A stretch of DNA of 64,000 nucleotides from the NCBI GenBank assembly GCA_944321635.1, contig CALULY010000006.1, forward strand, positions 1 to 64,000. Reading direction: 5' to 3'. The position numbers and the translations under genes were made by a program. Within the stretch, counting starts at the first letter, position 1. Each line of letters begins with the position of its first letter. This document shows positions 9,019-18,726 of the stretch, piece by piece. The DNA comes from an uncultured Bacteroidaceae bacterium. GTDB lineage: Bacteria > Bacteroidota > Bacteroidia > Bacteroidales > Bacteroidaceae. Below the pieces are notes generated by a model, which made no database searches, was not told the DNA's origin, and saw only the letters and a list, made by a program, of their open reading frames with translations.

Positions 9019-10974
9019 ATGAGACATAACATGCAACTGCCCGCCTTGGCATTGGCGGCACTCGCGTTGGCATCGTGCCAAGGCAAGCTCGTTGAGAGCG
9101 TGGACATCATCCCCCAGGCCAGGGAGGTGGCAATCGACAACGGTTCGCTCGCGTTGGCTGACATCAAGACAATCAGCGTCCCCGACGAATGGGCGGGTGT
9201 CGCCGCCAACTTCTCCGAGGACATCGCGGCACTGGCCGGCATCCCGTTGCAAACGACGGGGCAGGACGGCGACATCAAGGTAACGAAGTCCGAGGACGGG
9301 ACGGCGGAGAGCTACCGCCTGACAATCGACGGTGGAGGCGTTGAGATAAGCACTCCCGACCTGCGAGGCCTCAACCATGCGCTCGCCACGTTGCAACAAC
9401 TCATCCTCACCGGCGACGGCACGAGGCTGCCTGCCCTGACGGTGGACGACGCGCCGCGCTTTGCCTATCGCGGATTGATGCTGGACTGCGCGCGACACTT
9501 CTGGACCGTCGATGAGTTGAAGGAGACGTTGGACCAGATGGCATTCTTCAAACTCAACACGCTGCACTTCCATCTGACAGACAACCAGGCATGGAGGTTC
9601 GCGATGGATGACTACCCGCAGCTGACGACGGTGGGGACAACCTATCCCGACTTCCAGGAACTCTCGGGGAAATACTACACCAAGGATGACATAAGGGAGA
9701 TTGTAGCCTACGCCGCCGAGCGTGGCATCGACGTGATCCCCGAGATAGACCTGCCGGGACACAGCACGGCACTGCTCGCTGCCATGCCCCAGTTGTCGTG
9801 CAAGGGAGGGACATTTGAGCCATATCCCGAGGAGAGGCCGGTCGAGAAGCGCAAACGCATGGACGAAAACATGGTGTGCGTCGGCAATCCGCAAACCTAC
9901 GAATTCATCGAGGATGTCGTTGACGCGCTCGTCGAGGTATTCCCCTCCGAATACATACACCTCGGGGGAGACGAGGTGCCGACGCACGTCTGGGAGCAGT
10001 GCCCACGGTGCATGGCGCTCTTCCGCAAGGAGGGTATGAAGGAAGCCGGGGAACTCCAGGACTACTTCACCCGACGGATGAGCCGCCTGGCCAAGGAGCA
10101 TGGCAAGAAGATGGTCGGCTGGGACGAGATAAACGAGCGGCACGCCGCCACTCCGGATGATGTGCTCACTGTCTGGAGGGAGGACGGAAAGAAATGCCAG
10201 GAGGCGGCCATCGAGGGAGGCATCCCGATGATCATGTGCCCGCAGCACGGATGTTACCTCGATTGGGGTTATGCCGGCAACTCGACGCGCAAGGTCTACG
10301 AATTCGAGCCTCTCGGTGACAACGTTCCAGCGGACAAGGCCAACCTCGTCATGGGCGTACAAGCCGCACTGTGGACTGAGAGGATAGCCACGCAAGACCG
10401 CTTGGAACTGATGCTTTACCCGCGCCTTTGCGCCTTGTCCGAAGTGATGTGGAGCCCGCGCGAGGCGAGGGATTGGGACAGTTTCTACGGACGTGTGACC
10501 GCATTCTACCCGGTGTTTGAGCGGATGGGCATCAACTACTACGACGATGATGCGCTTAATGAGAAGGAATTCGTGCCGACCGAGGAGAAACCTGACTTGG
10601 TGCGCAGCGCGGTTGTGGAGACCAACATCCCGACCAACAAGCCGTATCATGCCGAATATGCCTTTGACGGGCGGAGCAATTCATTCTTCTGGGGCGGCTC
10701 GACACTCAATGCCGGCGACTGGTTCAAGGTGACTTTGACCGAGGCGGTCACGACCAACAAGGTCAAAGTGGTGACTGGCGACTCCAAGGATTACATCACA
10801 AAAGCCGACTTGATGGTAAGCGAGGACGGCGATACCTTTGCCACCGTCGCGCAATTCGACGAGTACGGGCTTGCTGAGGCGGATCTCGGCGGCAAGAAGA
10901 TCAAGAGCGTGATGATCAAAATCACCGACCACCACTCGTGCTGGCCTATAATAAAGGAGATAACGATAGAATAA
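9019..10974 (+). CDS. Beta-N-acetylhexosaminidase, GH20, lipoprotein
   Basis: Removes terminal beta-linked GlcNAc/GalNAc from glycans, probably mucin or N-glycan fragments. It is 651 aa from the ATG at 9019, which gives a signal ending in LALASCQ (lipobox). The order is a GH20b-type N-terminal domain (about 25-150), the catalytic barrel (about 155-500) with the D318-E319 pair in HLGGDEVPTHVW, and a C-terminal beta-sandwich resembling an F5/8C or CHB_HEX domain (about 535-650). An in-frame start at 8980 would spoil the signal peptide. A strong hairpin follows the stop. It is not embedded in a SusC/D locus. Confidence 0.92.
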   Translation: MRHNMQLPALALAALALASCQGKLVESVDIIPQAREVAIDNGSLALADIKTISVPDEWAGVAANFSEDIAALAGIPLQTTGQDGDIKVTKSEDGTAESYRLTIDGGGVEISTPDLRGLNHALATLQQLILTGDGTRLPALTVDDAPRFAYRGLMLDCARHFWTVDELKETLDQMAFFKLNTLHFHLTDNQAWRFAMDDYPQLTTVGTTYPDFQELSGKYYTKDDIREIVAYAAERGIDVIPEIDLPGHSTALLAAMPQLSCKGGTFEPYPEERPVEKRKRMDENMVCVGNPQTYEFIEDVVDALVEVFPSEYIHLGGDEVPTHVWEQCPRCMALFRKEGMKEAGELQDYFTRRMSRLAKEHGKKMVGWDEINERHAATPDDVLTVWREDGKKCQEAAIEGGIPMIMCPQHGCYLDWGYAGNSTRKVYEFEPLGDNVPADKANLVMGVQAALWTERIATQDRLELMLYPRLCALSEVMWSPREARDWDSFYGRVTAFYPVFERMGINYYDDDALNEKEFVPTEEKPDLVRSAVVETNIPTNKPYHAEYAFDGRSNSFFWGGSTLNAGDWFKVTLTEAVTTNKVKVVTGDSKDYITKADLMVSEDGDTFATVAQFDEYGLAEADLGGKKIKSVMIKITDHHSCWPIIKEITIE

Positions 10975-10998
10975 TCCCACCACGACCCTCCAAAGCCC

Positions 10999-11037
10999 AG
11001 GCTGCCATCATCCGGACCAACCGATGATGGCAGCCTG
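10999..11037 (+). terminator. Hairpin after the GH20 gene
   Basis: A 14-17-bp stem (CAGGCTGCCATCAT... / ...ATGATGGCAGCCTG with one bulged C and an inner CGG/CCG) lies 25 bp after the GH20 stop. The T tract behind it is poor, so it may act as a 3' stabiliser as well as a terminator. Confidence 0.6.
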
Positions 11038-11063
11038 CTGTCTTGGAAATGACACCAGCAGAG

Positions 11064-13688
11064 ATGCGCGAAAAGATGCGATGTTTGTTAATCCTGCTGC
11101 TACTGTCCGTGCCGTTGCACTTGCTGTCGCAGGTCCTCACGGGCAGCATCACGGACGAGAGAGGCAAAGGCATAGCCAACGCCTCGCTTTATGTCACGCA
11201 GCTGCGCCAAGGGTTTGTCGCGGACGCTGACGGAGTTTTCAACGCGGCATTGCCCGCCGGGGACTATGATTGCGAAGTGTCGTCGCTGGGCTACCAAAAG
11301 CAGACAGTGCCGATAAGCATCCACAGCGACACCACCACCGTGCGCATCGTGCTGCAAGAGCAATCCTACCTGCTCGGTGAAGTGGTCGTCAACGCCAGCG
11401 GGGAAGACCCCGCCATGAGCATCATGCGCAATGTCGTCGCGCAGGCGGCGATGTGGGCGGCGCAACCGGACACATTCCTGGCCGAGACTTACGTGAAAGG
11501 GCGCGGCAAGTTCAAGAAAATCCCCAAACTGTTCCGCAAGGCGGCTGACGAAGACCCGATGGCGCGGGACTTGATCGACAACCTTTTCATCCTTGAGAAA
11601 GTGAGCCGCACGAGCTACAAAGCCCCAGGCAAGGTGCGGGAAGAGGTGGAAGCATTCAAATCGACGTTCCCTGAGGCTTTTGAGGGCGATGAGATCAATG
11701 TCGCACTCACCGACTTCTATGCCGCCACACTGCTCGGATGCGTGTCGCCGGTCAGGGGCAATGTGTTCGCGCACTACTCCTATCACCTTATAGGAAGCTA
11801 TGAGGAAGGCGGCAGGCTCGTGCACCGCATCGCCTTTTCCCCAAAGAAAGACATGACAGGACTACTCAATGGCACGCTTTGCATCGTTGACAGCTTGTGG
11901 TGCCTCAGTGCGGCAGAGCTGCACACACGCCTGGCTGTCGGCCGGATGGACGTGAGAGCGTCGTTCAATGAGGCGGCCAAAGGGACATATCTCCTGTCCT
12001 CGCAATCAATCTCATGCGAAATGGGCATGATGGGGTTTGTCATCGAGGCCAGCTACTCCCTGTCTGTCAACTACCTCCACGTTGAGACAAAGGGCAGTCC
12101 GGGAAGTGCCGCCAGGCAAAGCACCACTACTTCGAGCCGTCTGGAACGCAAGACGGCAAAGCTGCAAGCGCAGATAGCCGAGCTGCAATCGGACGAAAGC
12201 CTCGACAACCGCAAAGCCTTGCGCCTCTCGCACCTCACCGGGAAACTGGTGGAGATAGACGCAAGGGCATCGGGCAACCTGCTGCGACACGAGTTGCCCA
12301 GCTTGTCCGGCAGGCATGAGTCCCGTGTGGACTCGCTCGCCAAAAGACGGGACGAAAGCTATTGGTCTGACAAACGCATGGCTTCGCTGGATGCAGAGGA
12401 GGAGGCATCATACGCCATCGCCCGGAAGTGGCGTTCACGCATGGACAGCATCGCATCCGACAAGCAGGAAAGCGGCTTGGGAGATCGCGCGATGGCGTTT
12501 GTTAGCGACGGCATCACATGGAGGAACAAACAAAAGGACAGGTGGCTGACGACAGGAGGTTTGAAGAAGATACTACCCGCATACAACCTCGTCGATGGAT
12601 TCTGGGTAGGACTTGCCGCTGATGGCGGAGTCGAAATCAGCAAAAAGCTCATCCTCACGGCGCACGCCAAGGCATACTACCTGACAGAACGCAAAGCCTG
12701 CGCATGGTCTGCCGGCTTTGCCATCGACTATGCCCCTCTGCTCCGGGGGAGGCTGCAAGCGGAGGTAGGGTGCACCTCGTCGGACTTCAACGGCGAAAAC
12801 CCTGAAAGCAACTTCGCCATAGCATTTGCCTCGTCACTCTTTGCACGCAATGACGTGAAATTCTACAAGCGGTCATTCGCCAGCATCTCCCACCGCATCG
12901 AACCGGTGAACGGGTTGGTCGTCACGGCAGGGGTGAGTGCCGAGCGGCGCGAAGTGCTGCACAACGGGAGGCATCGTGGGTGGTTCAAGCAGACAGCGCA
13001 GCCCAATGTGCCTGACAACCCCCTGTACACCGCCATGCCGGGACATAGGGCGTTGCTGTTCACAGTCAGTGCCAGCTACACTCCAGCACATTGGTTTGTG
13101 AGACAAGACGGATGGAAACGGCACACTGGGTCCGACTGGCCGACGTTCACGGCAGCCTATCGCAAGGCATTGCCTCTGGACGAGTTGTCGCCTGACTACC
13201 ACCGTGTGTCGCTGGCAATCGCCCAAGAGGCGCGGATAGCCTATTTCCACCGCCTGAACTGGAGTTTGGAAGCCGGGACTTATCTCAATGCAAAGAGGAT
13301 GTACTTCAGTGACATGAAGCACTTTGATGCCACCACGTTCCCGGTCACGGGCAGGGCGATGGACGACAGCTTTGCACTTGCAGGCAACTATGAGTGGACG
13401 ACAGACACGAGATGGGCGCAGGCAGCAGCCTCATGGCACGCACCCAGGATGTTGCTCAACTGGTTGCCGTTCATGCAGCGCACGATGCTCGACGAAGCAT
13501 TGCACCTTCGCGGATTGGCCGTCAAGGGGAGCAAGCCCTACTGGGAGGCAGGCTACTCGCTCGGTTTCGGGACGAAATTGCGCGCCGGGGTGTTCGTTTC
13601 GTTCCTTGGCAAACGGTGGCGGGATGTGGGCTTCTCACTCAGCGTGCCGTTGGCCGGCGACCTGGCAAACCTGATCAAAGGCCTGTGA
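11064..13688 (+). CDS. DUF5686 outer-membrane protein with carboxypeptidase-like regulatory domain
   Basis: About 874 aa. A signal peptide (MRCLLILLLLSVPLHLLSQ) is followed by a CarboxypepD_reg-like beta-sandwich (LTGSITDERGKGIANASLYV...LGYQKQTVPI, about 25-110). DUF5686 follows, ending in a predicted C-terminal outer-membrane barrel. A coiled, charged insert (about 355-490) interrupts the body. The start is uncertain: TTG at 11043, ATG at 11049, 11064 or 11076 are all in frame; 11064 or 11076 suit the signal peptide best. The family is restricted to Bacteroidetes and its transport or surface role is not established. It converges on the minus-strand T9SS gene ending at 13850, with a shared terminator between them. 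Confidence 0.8.
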   Translation: MREKMRCLLILLLLSVPLHLLSQVLTGSITDERGKGIANASLYVTQLRQGFVADADGVFNAALPAGDYDCEVSSLGYQKQTVPISIHSDTTTVRIVLQEQSYLLGEVVVNASGEDPAMSIMRNVVAQAAMWAAQPDTFLAETYVKGRGKFKKIPKLFRKAADEDPMARDLIDNLFILEKVSRTSYKAPGKVREEVEAFKSTFPEAFEGDEINVALTDFYAATLLGCVSPVRGNVFAHYSYHLIGSYEEGGRLVHRIAFSPKKDMTGLLNGTLCIVDSLWCLSAAELHTRLAVGRMDVRASFNEAAKGTYLLSSQSISCEMGMMGFVIEASYSLSVNYLHVETKGSPGSAARQSTTTSSRLERKTAKLQAQIAELQSDESLDNRKALRLSHLTGKLVEIDARASGNLLRHELPSLSGRHESRVDSLAKRRDESYWSDKRMASLDAEEEASYAIARKWRSRMDSIASDKQESGLGDRAMAFVSDGITWRNKQKDRWLTTGGLKKILPAYNLVDGFWVGLAADGGVEISKKLILTAHAKAYYLTERKACAWSAGFAIDYAPLLRGRLQAEVGCTSSDFNGENPESNFAIAFASSLFARNDVKFYKRSFASISHRIEPVNGLVVTAGVSAERREVLHNGRHRGWFKQTAQPNVPDNPLYTAMPGHRALLFTVSASYTPAHWFVRQDGWKRHTGSDWPTFTAAYRKALPLDELSPDYHRVSLAIAQEARIAYFHRLNWSLEAGTYLNAKRMYFSDMKHFDATTFPVTGRAMDDSFALAGNYEWTTDTRWAQAAASWHAPRMLLNWLPFMQRTMLDEALHLRGLAVKGSKPYWEAGYSLGFGTKLRAGVFVSFLGKRWRDVGFSLSVPLAGDLANLIKGL

Positions 13689-13792
13689 GGCAAGGCAAAG
13701 GCTGTATATATAATAATGGTATAGCGTTGCCCGACACGACATCACAAGGATGTCGCCGCCGGTGAATCCCTTTGGCAGACAACATCACAACA

Positions 13793-13822
13793 AGAGCGGC
13801 GGGGCTTGGTGCCCCGCCGCTC
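13793..13822. terminator. Bidirectional terminator between convergent genes
   Basis: A perfect 13-bp GC-rich stem (AGAGCGGCGGGGC / GCCCCGCCGCTCT) with a TTGGT-like loop sits between the DUF5686 gene and the oppositely oriented T9SS gene. There is little T tract on either side. Confidence 0.65.
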
Positions 13823-13849
13823 TCTATCCTCATGCCACTGCCGGTGGCA

Positions 13850-15796
13850 TCACTCCTTGACCACGCGGACAACCTGCGTCGTCGTGCCGTCGCTCAATTG
13901 CAAGAGGTAAAGCCCCCTGTCAAGCCCGTCGAGACCGAGGACGTTGACACCTGATTCGACGGTTGCGGAGAACACTTTCGCGCCTGCCATATCATAGAGG
14001 CACGCTTCGCCAGCCGTAGGAACTTCGACTGTCAAATCGCTGACAAACCGTGTCGGATAGACTTTCACCCCATCAGCAACGCCGTCAGACAGACCCTCGA
14101 CGACATCAAGGGCGATAGCGATGTTGACATCCTTGCTCACTACTATCTCGTTGCCCTCGTTGGTGTAGCTGCCCGAGCAAGACTCATAGTCGAATTCGTC
14201 ATACGGCTCGCCATCGACCATTATCTCTCCAACGACGTCATGGTTGGTGAATTCAGCTGTGACAAGCAACTTGGTGCCATCGGCAACAAGAGATCCCGAA
14301 GCCACAGGCTCCATCGTTGCCGCGTCAAGCACTGCAACCTCGGCCAAGTCGGCATTGTCAACCGTATAGGTCACGGTGTAGCTCACAGGCTGCTCGCCCT
14401 CGCGCAATTGATAGAGCTGGAAGTCGCCCACACAGAACGTTGAACCGCTGCTCGTGTAGTCGGCATGGAAGAGATTGACATAGAAGTTGTAAGTCCCGGG
14501 TTGCAACTCAAACTCGTTGCTCTCCATCAATGTGCCGGGCAGTTCGTCGCTCTGGGTGAAATTGTATGTGTCCGAGACCACCGTGCTATTAGCGGAAGAT
14601 GTCCCAGGTGTGCCGTAACGCAGGTCTGCATCGATTGACGCTTGCGAATTGGCCGCAACCGCCAGCCTTGCGCGGTAGGAGAACTTGTAGGTCCCTGCCT
14701 CCTCAACCTCGACTTGCAAGCAGAAGTTGTCGCCCGGCCACGAATCTTGCAAAGCCCAGCTCCAAGGCAGACCCTCAAGGACACCGCCCTCGACAACGCT
14801 GCCTATGGTAGCTGTCACGCCCTCGGTCTCAACCTCGTCCTGGGATGTCCCTGACAAGTCGTTGCTCGTCACCAGCCACCAAGTCTTTTCCTCACCGGGC
14901 TCGCCGCCGCCTTCCTCGACAAACGCGGCCGCGATGACCGTTGCCTCATTGACAGTGTAGGACGCACCGCTCTCAAAGTCCTCGCCGTTGACCGTGAGGG
15001 ACTCCAGCTCAAAGCCCTCGTCGGGCGTTGCCGTGATTGTGACTTTAGTCCCCTCATCGACGGCACAGCCCGGCGTGAGTTCGCCTTCAGGCCCCGTGAC
15101 GGTGAGCGTGCCGTTCTCGGGCTCTTCCCAAGTGAGTTCATAGGTCTTCACCTCGGGCGCGCTTTCCCTCCACTGGTAGAGGTTGAAGTCACCGACGTAG
15201 AGTGATGCCTCATATGAGAAATCATTTGCCACATCCACCATTATACCGAAGACGTAAGTCCCAGCCGTGGTCACTTCAAACTCATCGCTCTCATATACGT
15301 CTGCCGGCAATTCAGTCGTAGAGTACAGCCTATGGCCATCAGACACCGTATTGTCCGCGCCCGCTATGGTACGATAGTAAAGATGCAAATCAACGTACGG
15401 CTCTGCACCTCCGCCAGACACACCATATTTATATGCTCTCAAACGATAGGAGAATTTGTAACGACCTGGCTCTTCAATATATGTTTCATATTCTAAATAG
15501 TCTTCCCATGGATTAGAAATAGCCATGCTGTAAGGCTCACCTTCGAAGATCGCACCTGCCTCGTCAGGTTGCGCAGATACGACTCCGCCCTCAAAAAAAA
15601 TAGTCACCCCCTCGTCATCGACATCCTCGGCGGTCACGCCCGACATACGGTTGCTCTCCACGAGATACCAGTCAGCACCCCCGGGCTCCTCGTCCGCCCG
15701 CGCCACCTGCGACGCCCCGGCAGCAGGCAAGGCCGCTTGCATTAACCCGGCCATCATCAAGCCGGAAACAAACAGAGTAAAAGTTGATTTTTTCAT
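13850..15796 (-). CDS. Secreted T9SS protein with duplicated beta-sandwich domain
   Basis: 648 aa with signal peptide MKKSTFTLFVSGLMMAGLMQAAL. Two related ~170-residue domains occur, beginning DWYLVESNRMSG (about residue 41) and WWLVTSNDLSG (about 304). Each contains a PWxxxL...F..EV.E.G.YKFSYR core and ends in VGDFxLYQ, as in carbohydrate-binding-like beta-sandwiches. Between them is an InlB/divergent-repeat-like segment (NGTLTVTGPEGE...GTKVTITATPDEGFE). The tail (GVKVYPTRFVSDLTVEV...RGLYLLQLSDGTTTQVVRVVKE) is a T9SS type A sorting signal. No catalytic motif is seen; glycan binding is an inference. Confidence 0.82.
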   Translation of the reverse strand: MKKSTFTLFVSGLMMAGLMQAALPAAGASQVARADEEPGGADWYLVESNRMSGVTAEDVDDEGVTIFFEGGVVSAQPDEAGAIFEGEPYSMAISNPWEDYLEYETYIEEPGRYKFSYRLRAYKYGVSGGGAEPYVDLHLYYRTIAGADNTVSDGHRLYSTTELPADVYESDEFEVTTAGTYVFGIMVDVANDFSYEASLYVGDFNLYQWRESAPEVKTYELTWEEPENGTLTVTGPEGELTPGCAVDEGTKVTITATPDEGFELESLTVNGEDFESGASYTVNEATVIAAAFVEEGGGEPGEEKTWWLVTSNDLSGTSQDEVETEGVTATIGSVVEGGVLEGLPWSWALQDSWPGDNFCLQVEVEEAGTYKFSYRARLAVAANSQASIDADLRYGTPGTSSANSTVVSDTYNFTQSDELPGTLMESNEFELQPGTYNFYVNLFHADYTSSGSTFCVGDFQLYQLREGEQPVSYTVTYTVDNADLAEVAVLDAATMEPVASGSLVADGTKLLVTAEFTNHDVVGEIMVDGEPYDEFDYESCSGSYTNEGNEIVVSKDVNIAIALDVVEGLSDGVADGVKVYPTRFVSDLTVEVPTAGEACLYDMAGAKVFSATVESGVNVLGLDGLDRGLYLLQLSDGTTTQVVRVVKE

Positions 15797-15854
15797 AAGC
15801 TTAATATTTAGTAATTAATATCATTTCGCGCCACCTCATTCAGGCAACGATGGT

Positions 15855-15885
15855 CAAAATTAAATCTATTGCACAACACATCAAC
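15855..15885 (-). promoter_or_regulatory. Promoter of the duplicated-domain T9SS gene
   Basis: On the minus strand, TAATTTTG (15855-15862) matches TAnnTTTG. A GTTG (15882-15885, three of four to TTTG) lies 19 bp upstream. It sits about 60 bp ahead of the start at 15796. Confidence 0.55.
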
Positions 15886-16152
15886 ACCCCGGTGCGATTT
15901 TTTCGCAAAGATTGCACATAATAACCGTGCCGCTAAAGCATATTTCACAATCCGCCGCACCTGGCACGGGCGCGCGGGCGGCAATCACTCAACGCAGCCA
16001 CAGCCTCCCGCCGATCCCCACACGGCCGCCGTGGCTGTCTCGCCAGATGACAATGCGGTGGCGCCAGGCATAAAATCAGCTTAGGCCAGATGCAAAATCC
16101 ACTCAGGCCAAACCAAAAATTCGCGGGGTCAGACCCAAAGTCCGAGTGCCCC

Positions 16153-16258
16153 GTACATAAAGTAAAAACAAAACTTCTGTTTATATATTCAAAACTTTTG
16201 TTTATATATTCAAAAGTTTTGAATATATAAACAAAACTTCTGAATTAACTTTATGTCA
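16153..16258. repeat. AT-rich palindromic element, family A copy 2
   Basis: The same 106-bp length and 21-bp internal period as the element at 182-287 (AAAACTTCTG, AAAACTTTTG, AAAAGTTTTG, AAAACTTCTG separated by TTTATATATTC-type spacers). The outer ends pair at 9 of 11 positions. The GC-rich flanks differ from those of copy 1, which argues for a discrete element. It lies between a divergent T9SS gene and the glycosyltransferase operon. Confidence 0.8.
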
Positions 16259-16414
16259 GGAGGCAGTGAAGTTTATGCGCCGGGTAGCGGAAATCCAGGT
16301 CCGACCACGCGAAGTTTCATCCCCGTGGCAAGCGGTCAGCCTCCTTGGCCCGCGCATTTGGCCCACCGGCCTGCAAAGTGGGGGCGGCGGGCTGCGTGTT
16401 TGTGGCAAAATAGG

Positions 16415-16422
16415 TAACTTTG
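16415..16422 (+). promoter_or_regulatory. Bacteroidetes -7 box (TAACTTTG)
   Basis: A perfect TAnnTTTG match 24 bp ahead of the glycosyltransferase start at 16446. A TTTG at 16399 is present but only 12 bp away, closer than usual. Confidence 0.5.
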
Positions 16423-16445
16423 CGACACTCAAAGCTGGCAAGCGG

Positions 16446-17708
16446 ATGAAGGTACTTATCGTCAACACATCAGAGACCCGGGGCGGGGCGGCTGTCGCCG
16501 CCCGCCGGCTGATGCACGCACTCAAGCTGTCGGGTGTCGGCGTGAAGATGCTCGTCAGGGACAAGCAGACGGCCGATGCGTCGGTCGTGGCGGTCAAAGA
16601 GTCGGTGGGCAACATCGCGAGGTTTGTGTGGGAGCGGGCGCGCATCTTCATCTCCAACGGCTTCAACCGCCGTGACCTGTTCGCCGTCTCTGCGGCCAAC
16701 ACGGGGGTGGACATAACGCACCTGCCCGAATTCCGCGAGGCCGACATCATCCACTTGCATTGGGTCAACCAGGGATTCCTGTCGATTGGCGGGATAAGGA
16801 AGATCCTCGCCTCGGGGAAGCCCGTGGTGTGGACGATGCACGACATGTGGCCGTGCACGGGGATATGCCACCATGCGCGCCAATGCGACAATTACGCCAA
16901 CGGGTGTGGGCGGTGCCAGTTCCTCAATGGCGGCAGGCACAGGCGCGACTTGTCGCGTGCCGTCTTCAGGAAGAAGGCAAAGGCCTACGCCCTCGGCCGC
17001 AACCTCTCATTCGTCACGTGCAGCGAGTGGCTGCGCGGCAGGGCTTCCATCAGCTCGTTGCTGGCGGGGCATCCGCTCGTGAGCATCCCCAACCCCATCG
17101 ACACCGACGTTTTCCGCCCGGGCGACAAGGCGGCGGCCCGGCGGCGGCTCGGCTTGCCGCTGGACAAGAGGCTGGTGCTCTTCGGCTCGGTCAAGCCGAC
17201 GGACAAGCGCAAAGGCATAGACTATCTCGTCGAGGCGTGCGGCATCTTCGTGCGCAAGTACCCTGAAAAAGCCGGCTCGGTGGCGGTCGTGGCCGTGGGG
17301 ACGGGCAGCGACGCGCTGCGCGGGCTGCTGCCATTCGACCTCTATCCCCTGCCGTTCACCGGGGATGAACGGGCGATGGCGGAGCTTTACAACGCCGTTG
17401 ACACATTCGTCACCCCGTCCCTGGAGGAGAACCTCCCCAACATGGTCATGGAAGCAATGGCCTGCGGCACGCCCTGCATAGGGTTTGACGTGGGGGGAAT
17501 CCCCGAGATGATCGACCATCTGCACAATGGCTACGTGGCGGGATACAAGTCAGCGAGCGACATCGCCAAGGGCATCAAGTGGATGCTCTTCCAGGAACCC
17601 TACGAGGGGCTCAGCCAAGCCGCCGTCAGGAAAGTGCGCGAATGCTACGGCGAGAGGGCAGTGGCGCGGCGGTACATAGAGGTTTACAACAAATCATTAA
17701 GCACCTGA
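16446..17708 (+). CDS. Glycosyltransferase, GT4 family
   Basis: A 420-aa GT-B enzyme that transfers an activated sugar onto a surface-glycan intermediate. The start at 16446 begins MKVLIVNTSETRGGAAVAARRL, the usual N-terminal Rossmann strand and Gly-rich loop; a longer frame from 16266 adds only 60 implausible residues. The C-terminal domain holds the EX7E motif (EENLPNMVMEAMACGTP) and GGIPEMI. It is first in a three-gene operon with two GT2 enzymes, 7 bp ahead of the next. Specificity cannot be told from sequence; exopolysaccharide or O-antigen-like assembly is the likely context. Confidence 0.88.
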   Translation: MKVLIVNTSETRGGAAVAARRLMHALKLSGVGVKMLVRDKQTADASVVAVKESVGNIARFVWERARIFISNGFNRRDLFAVSAANTGVDITHLPEFREADIIHLHWVNQGFLSIGGIRKILASGKPVVWTMHDMWPCTGICHHARQCDNYANGCGRCQFLNGGRHRRDLSRAVFRKKAKAYALGRNLSFVTCSEWLRGRASISSLLAGHPLVSIPNPIDTDVFRPGDKAAARRRLGLPLDKRLVLFGSVKPTDKRKGIDYLVEACGIFVRKYPEKAGSVAVVAVGTGSDALRGLLPFDLYPLPFTGDERAMAELYNAVDTFVTPSLEENLPNMVMEAMACGTPCIGFDVGGIPEMIDHLHNGYVAGYKSASDIAKGIKWMLFQEPYEGLSQAAVRKVRECYGERAVARRYIEVYNKSLST

Positions 17709-17715
17709 CCAACAC

Positions 17716-18726
17716 ATGAGAAAGACCATCGATGTGACAATCATAGCCATCGTCCGCAACAACTGGCGGCAAGTCGAGAACTGCCTCAAGTCGCTGCTGC
17801 GGCAACCAGGCGTGACGACGGAAATAATCCTGCTCGACGACGGCAGCGACGACGGCGCGGGCAAGGAAATCAAAGGTTTCGCACAGCGCAACACGGGGAT
17901 AAAACTGTTTGAGCAGAAATACAAGGGTCTCGCCAACTCGCGCAACAAGGCGTTGCGGCAGATACAGGGACGCTACACACTGTTCGTCAACCAGGACCAG
18001 GAGCTGCTCCCCTATGCGTTGCAGCTGGCGTTCAACGAGGCGGCGCGGCACAATGCCGACATCGTGCAGATGCCCTACATGGTCAGGGATGCCAAACGCC
18101 CGCGCCACCAACGCCTGAGGCGGATGCCAGCATTGCACGAGCCGATGGGCGGTGGCGAGTATGTCAAGACCTTCGGCGGCAAGATGCGCATCGAGACGGG
18201 CAACCATGCCAACATGGTCAAGTCGGACTATCTGAAGGAACGCCTCGTGCGGTTCGACCACAGGTTGAAGGACTACGACTTCGACTTCTTCGCCCGCGCC
18301 ATCGTGGGTGCCGAGACGGTGGTGGTGTCGCCCTGCCCGGTGTTTGTCACGCCCAAGGACAGGGTCGTCGAGACCGCACCGGGGGAAGACCCGGTCAAGA
18401 CGTTTTCGCTGGAGCAGGAGTACCTCAGGAGGAATTTCAACGAATTTGCCGACAGCAGCTACCTGACTCCCGAGCGGGTGCGGCTGTTGCGCTACCTCCG
18501 TTGCCTGCACGTCCTTGACAGCGACCCGGCACTCGTCAGGCAAGGGTTCGCGCCACGCGACTACAACAAATGGGTGAAAGAGACGAGGGGCTACCTCTTC
18601 GACTTCGGCGGCTGGCGGAGCCTCAGGCGCATCAGGCAGAGGATGGGATTGAAACCCGTAGCCGTGCCGCCCGAAAAGCCAAAAACTCCCAAAAAACAAA
18701 ACGATGCTGACAAGACTGACGCCTAA
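17716..18726 (+). CDS. Glycosyltransferase, GT2 family
   Basis: 336 aa. The GT-A nucleotide-binding fold is visible at the N-terminus (VTIIAIVRNNWRQVENCLKSLL, LLDDGSDDGAG). The usual DxD is represented by NQDQE in the TLFVNQDQELL segment. The C-terminal third is basic and Lys-rich (PPEKPKTPKKQ). It starts 7 bp after the upstream GT4 gene, and its end overlaps the following GT2 gene by 23 bp. Donor and acceptor are unknown. Confidence 0.85.
   Translation: MRKTIDVTIIAIVRNNWRQVENCLKSLLRQPGVTTEIILLDDGSDDGAGKEIKGFAQRNTGIKLFEQKYKGLANSRNKALRQIQGRYTLFVNQDQELLPYALQLAFNEAARHNADIVQMPYMVRDAKRPRHQRLRRMPALHEPMGGGEYVKTFGGKMRIETGNHANMVKSDYLKERLVRFDHRLKDYDFDFFARAIVGAETVVVSPCPVFVTPKDRVVETAPGEDPVKTFSLEQEYLRRNFNEFADSSYLTPERVRLLRYLRCLHVLDSDPALVRQGFAPRDYNKWVKETRGYLFDFGGWRSLRRIRQRMGLKPVAVPPEKPKTPKKQNDADKTDA

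Noticed and set aside
8944-10650. 568-codon minus-strand open frame opposite the GH20 gene
   Set aside because: It is an antisense shadow in a GC-rich gene; its composition is His/Val/Leu/Arg-biased without domains, while the plus strand encodes intact GH20 motifs.
16266-16445. Longer N-terminus for the GT4 glycosyltransferase from 16266
   Set aside because: The extra 60 residues overlap the promoter box and are unlike any GT N-terminus; ATG at 16446 starts the fold properly.
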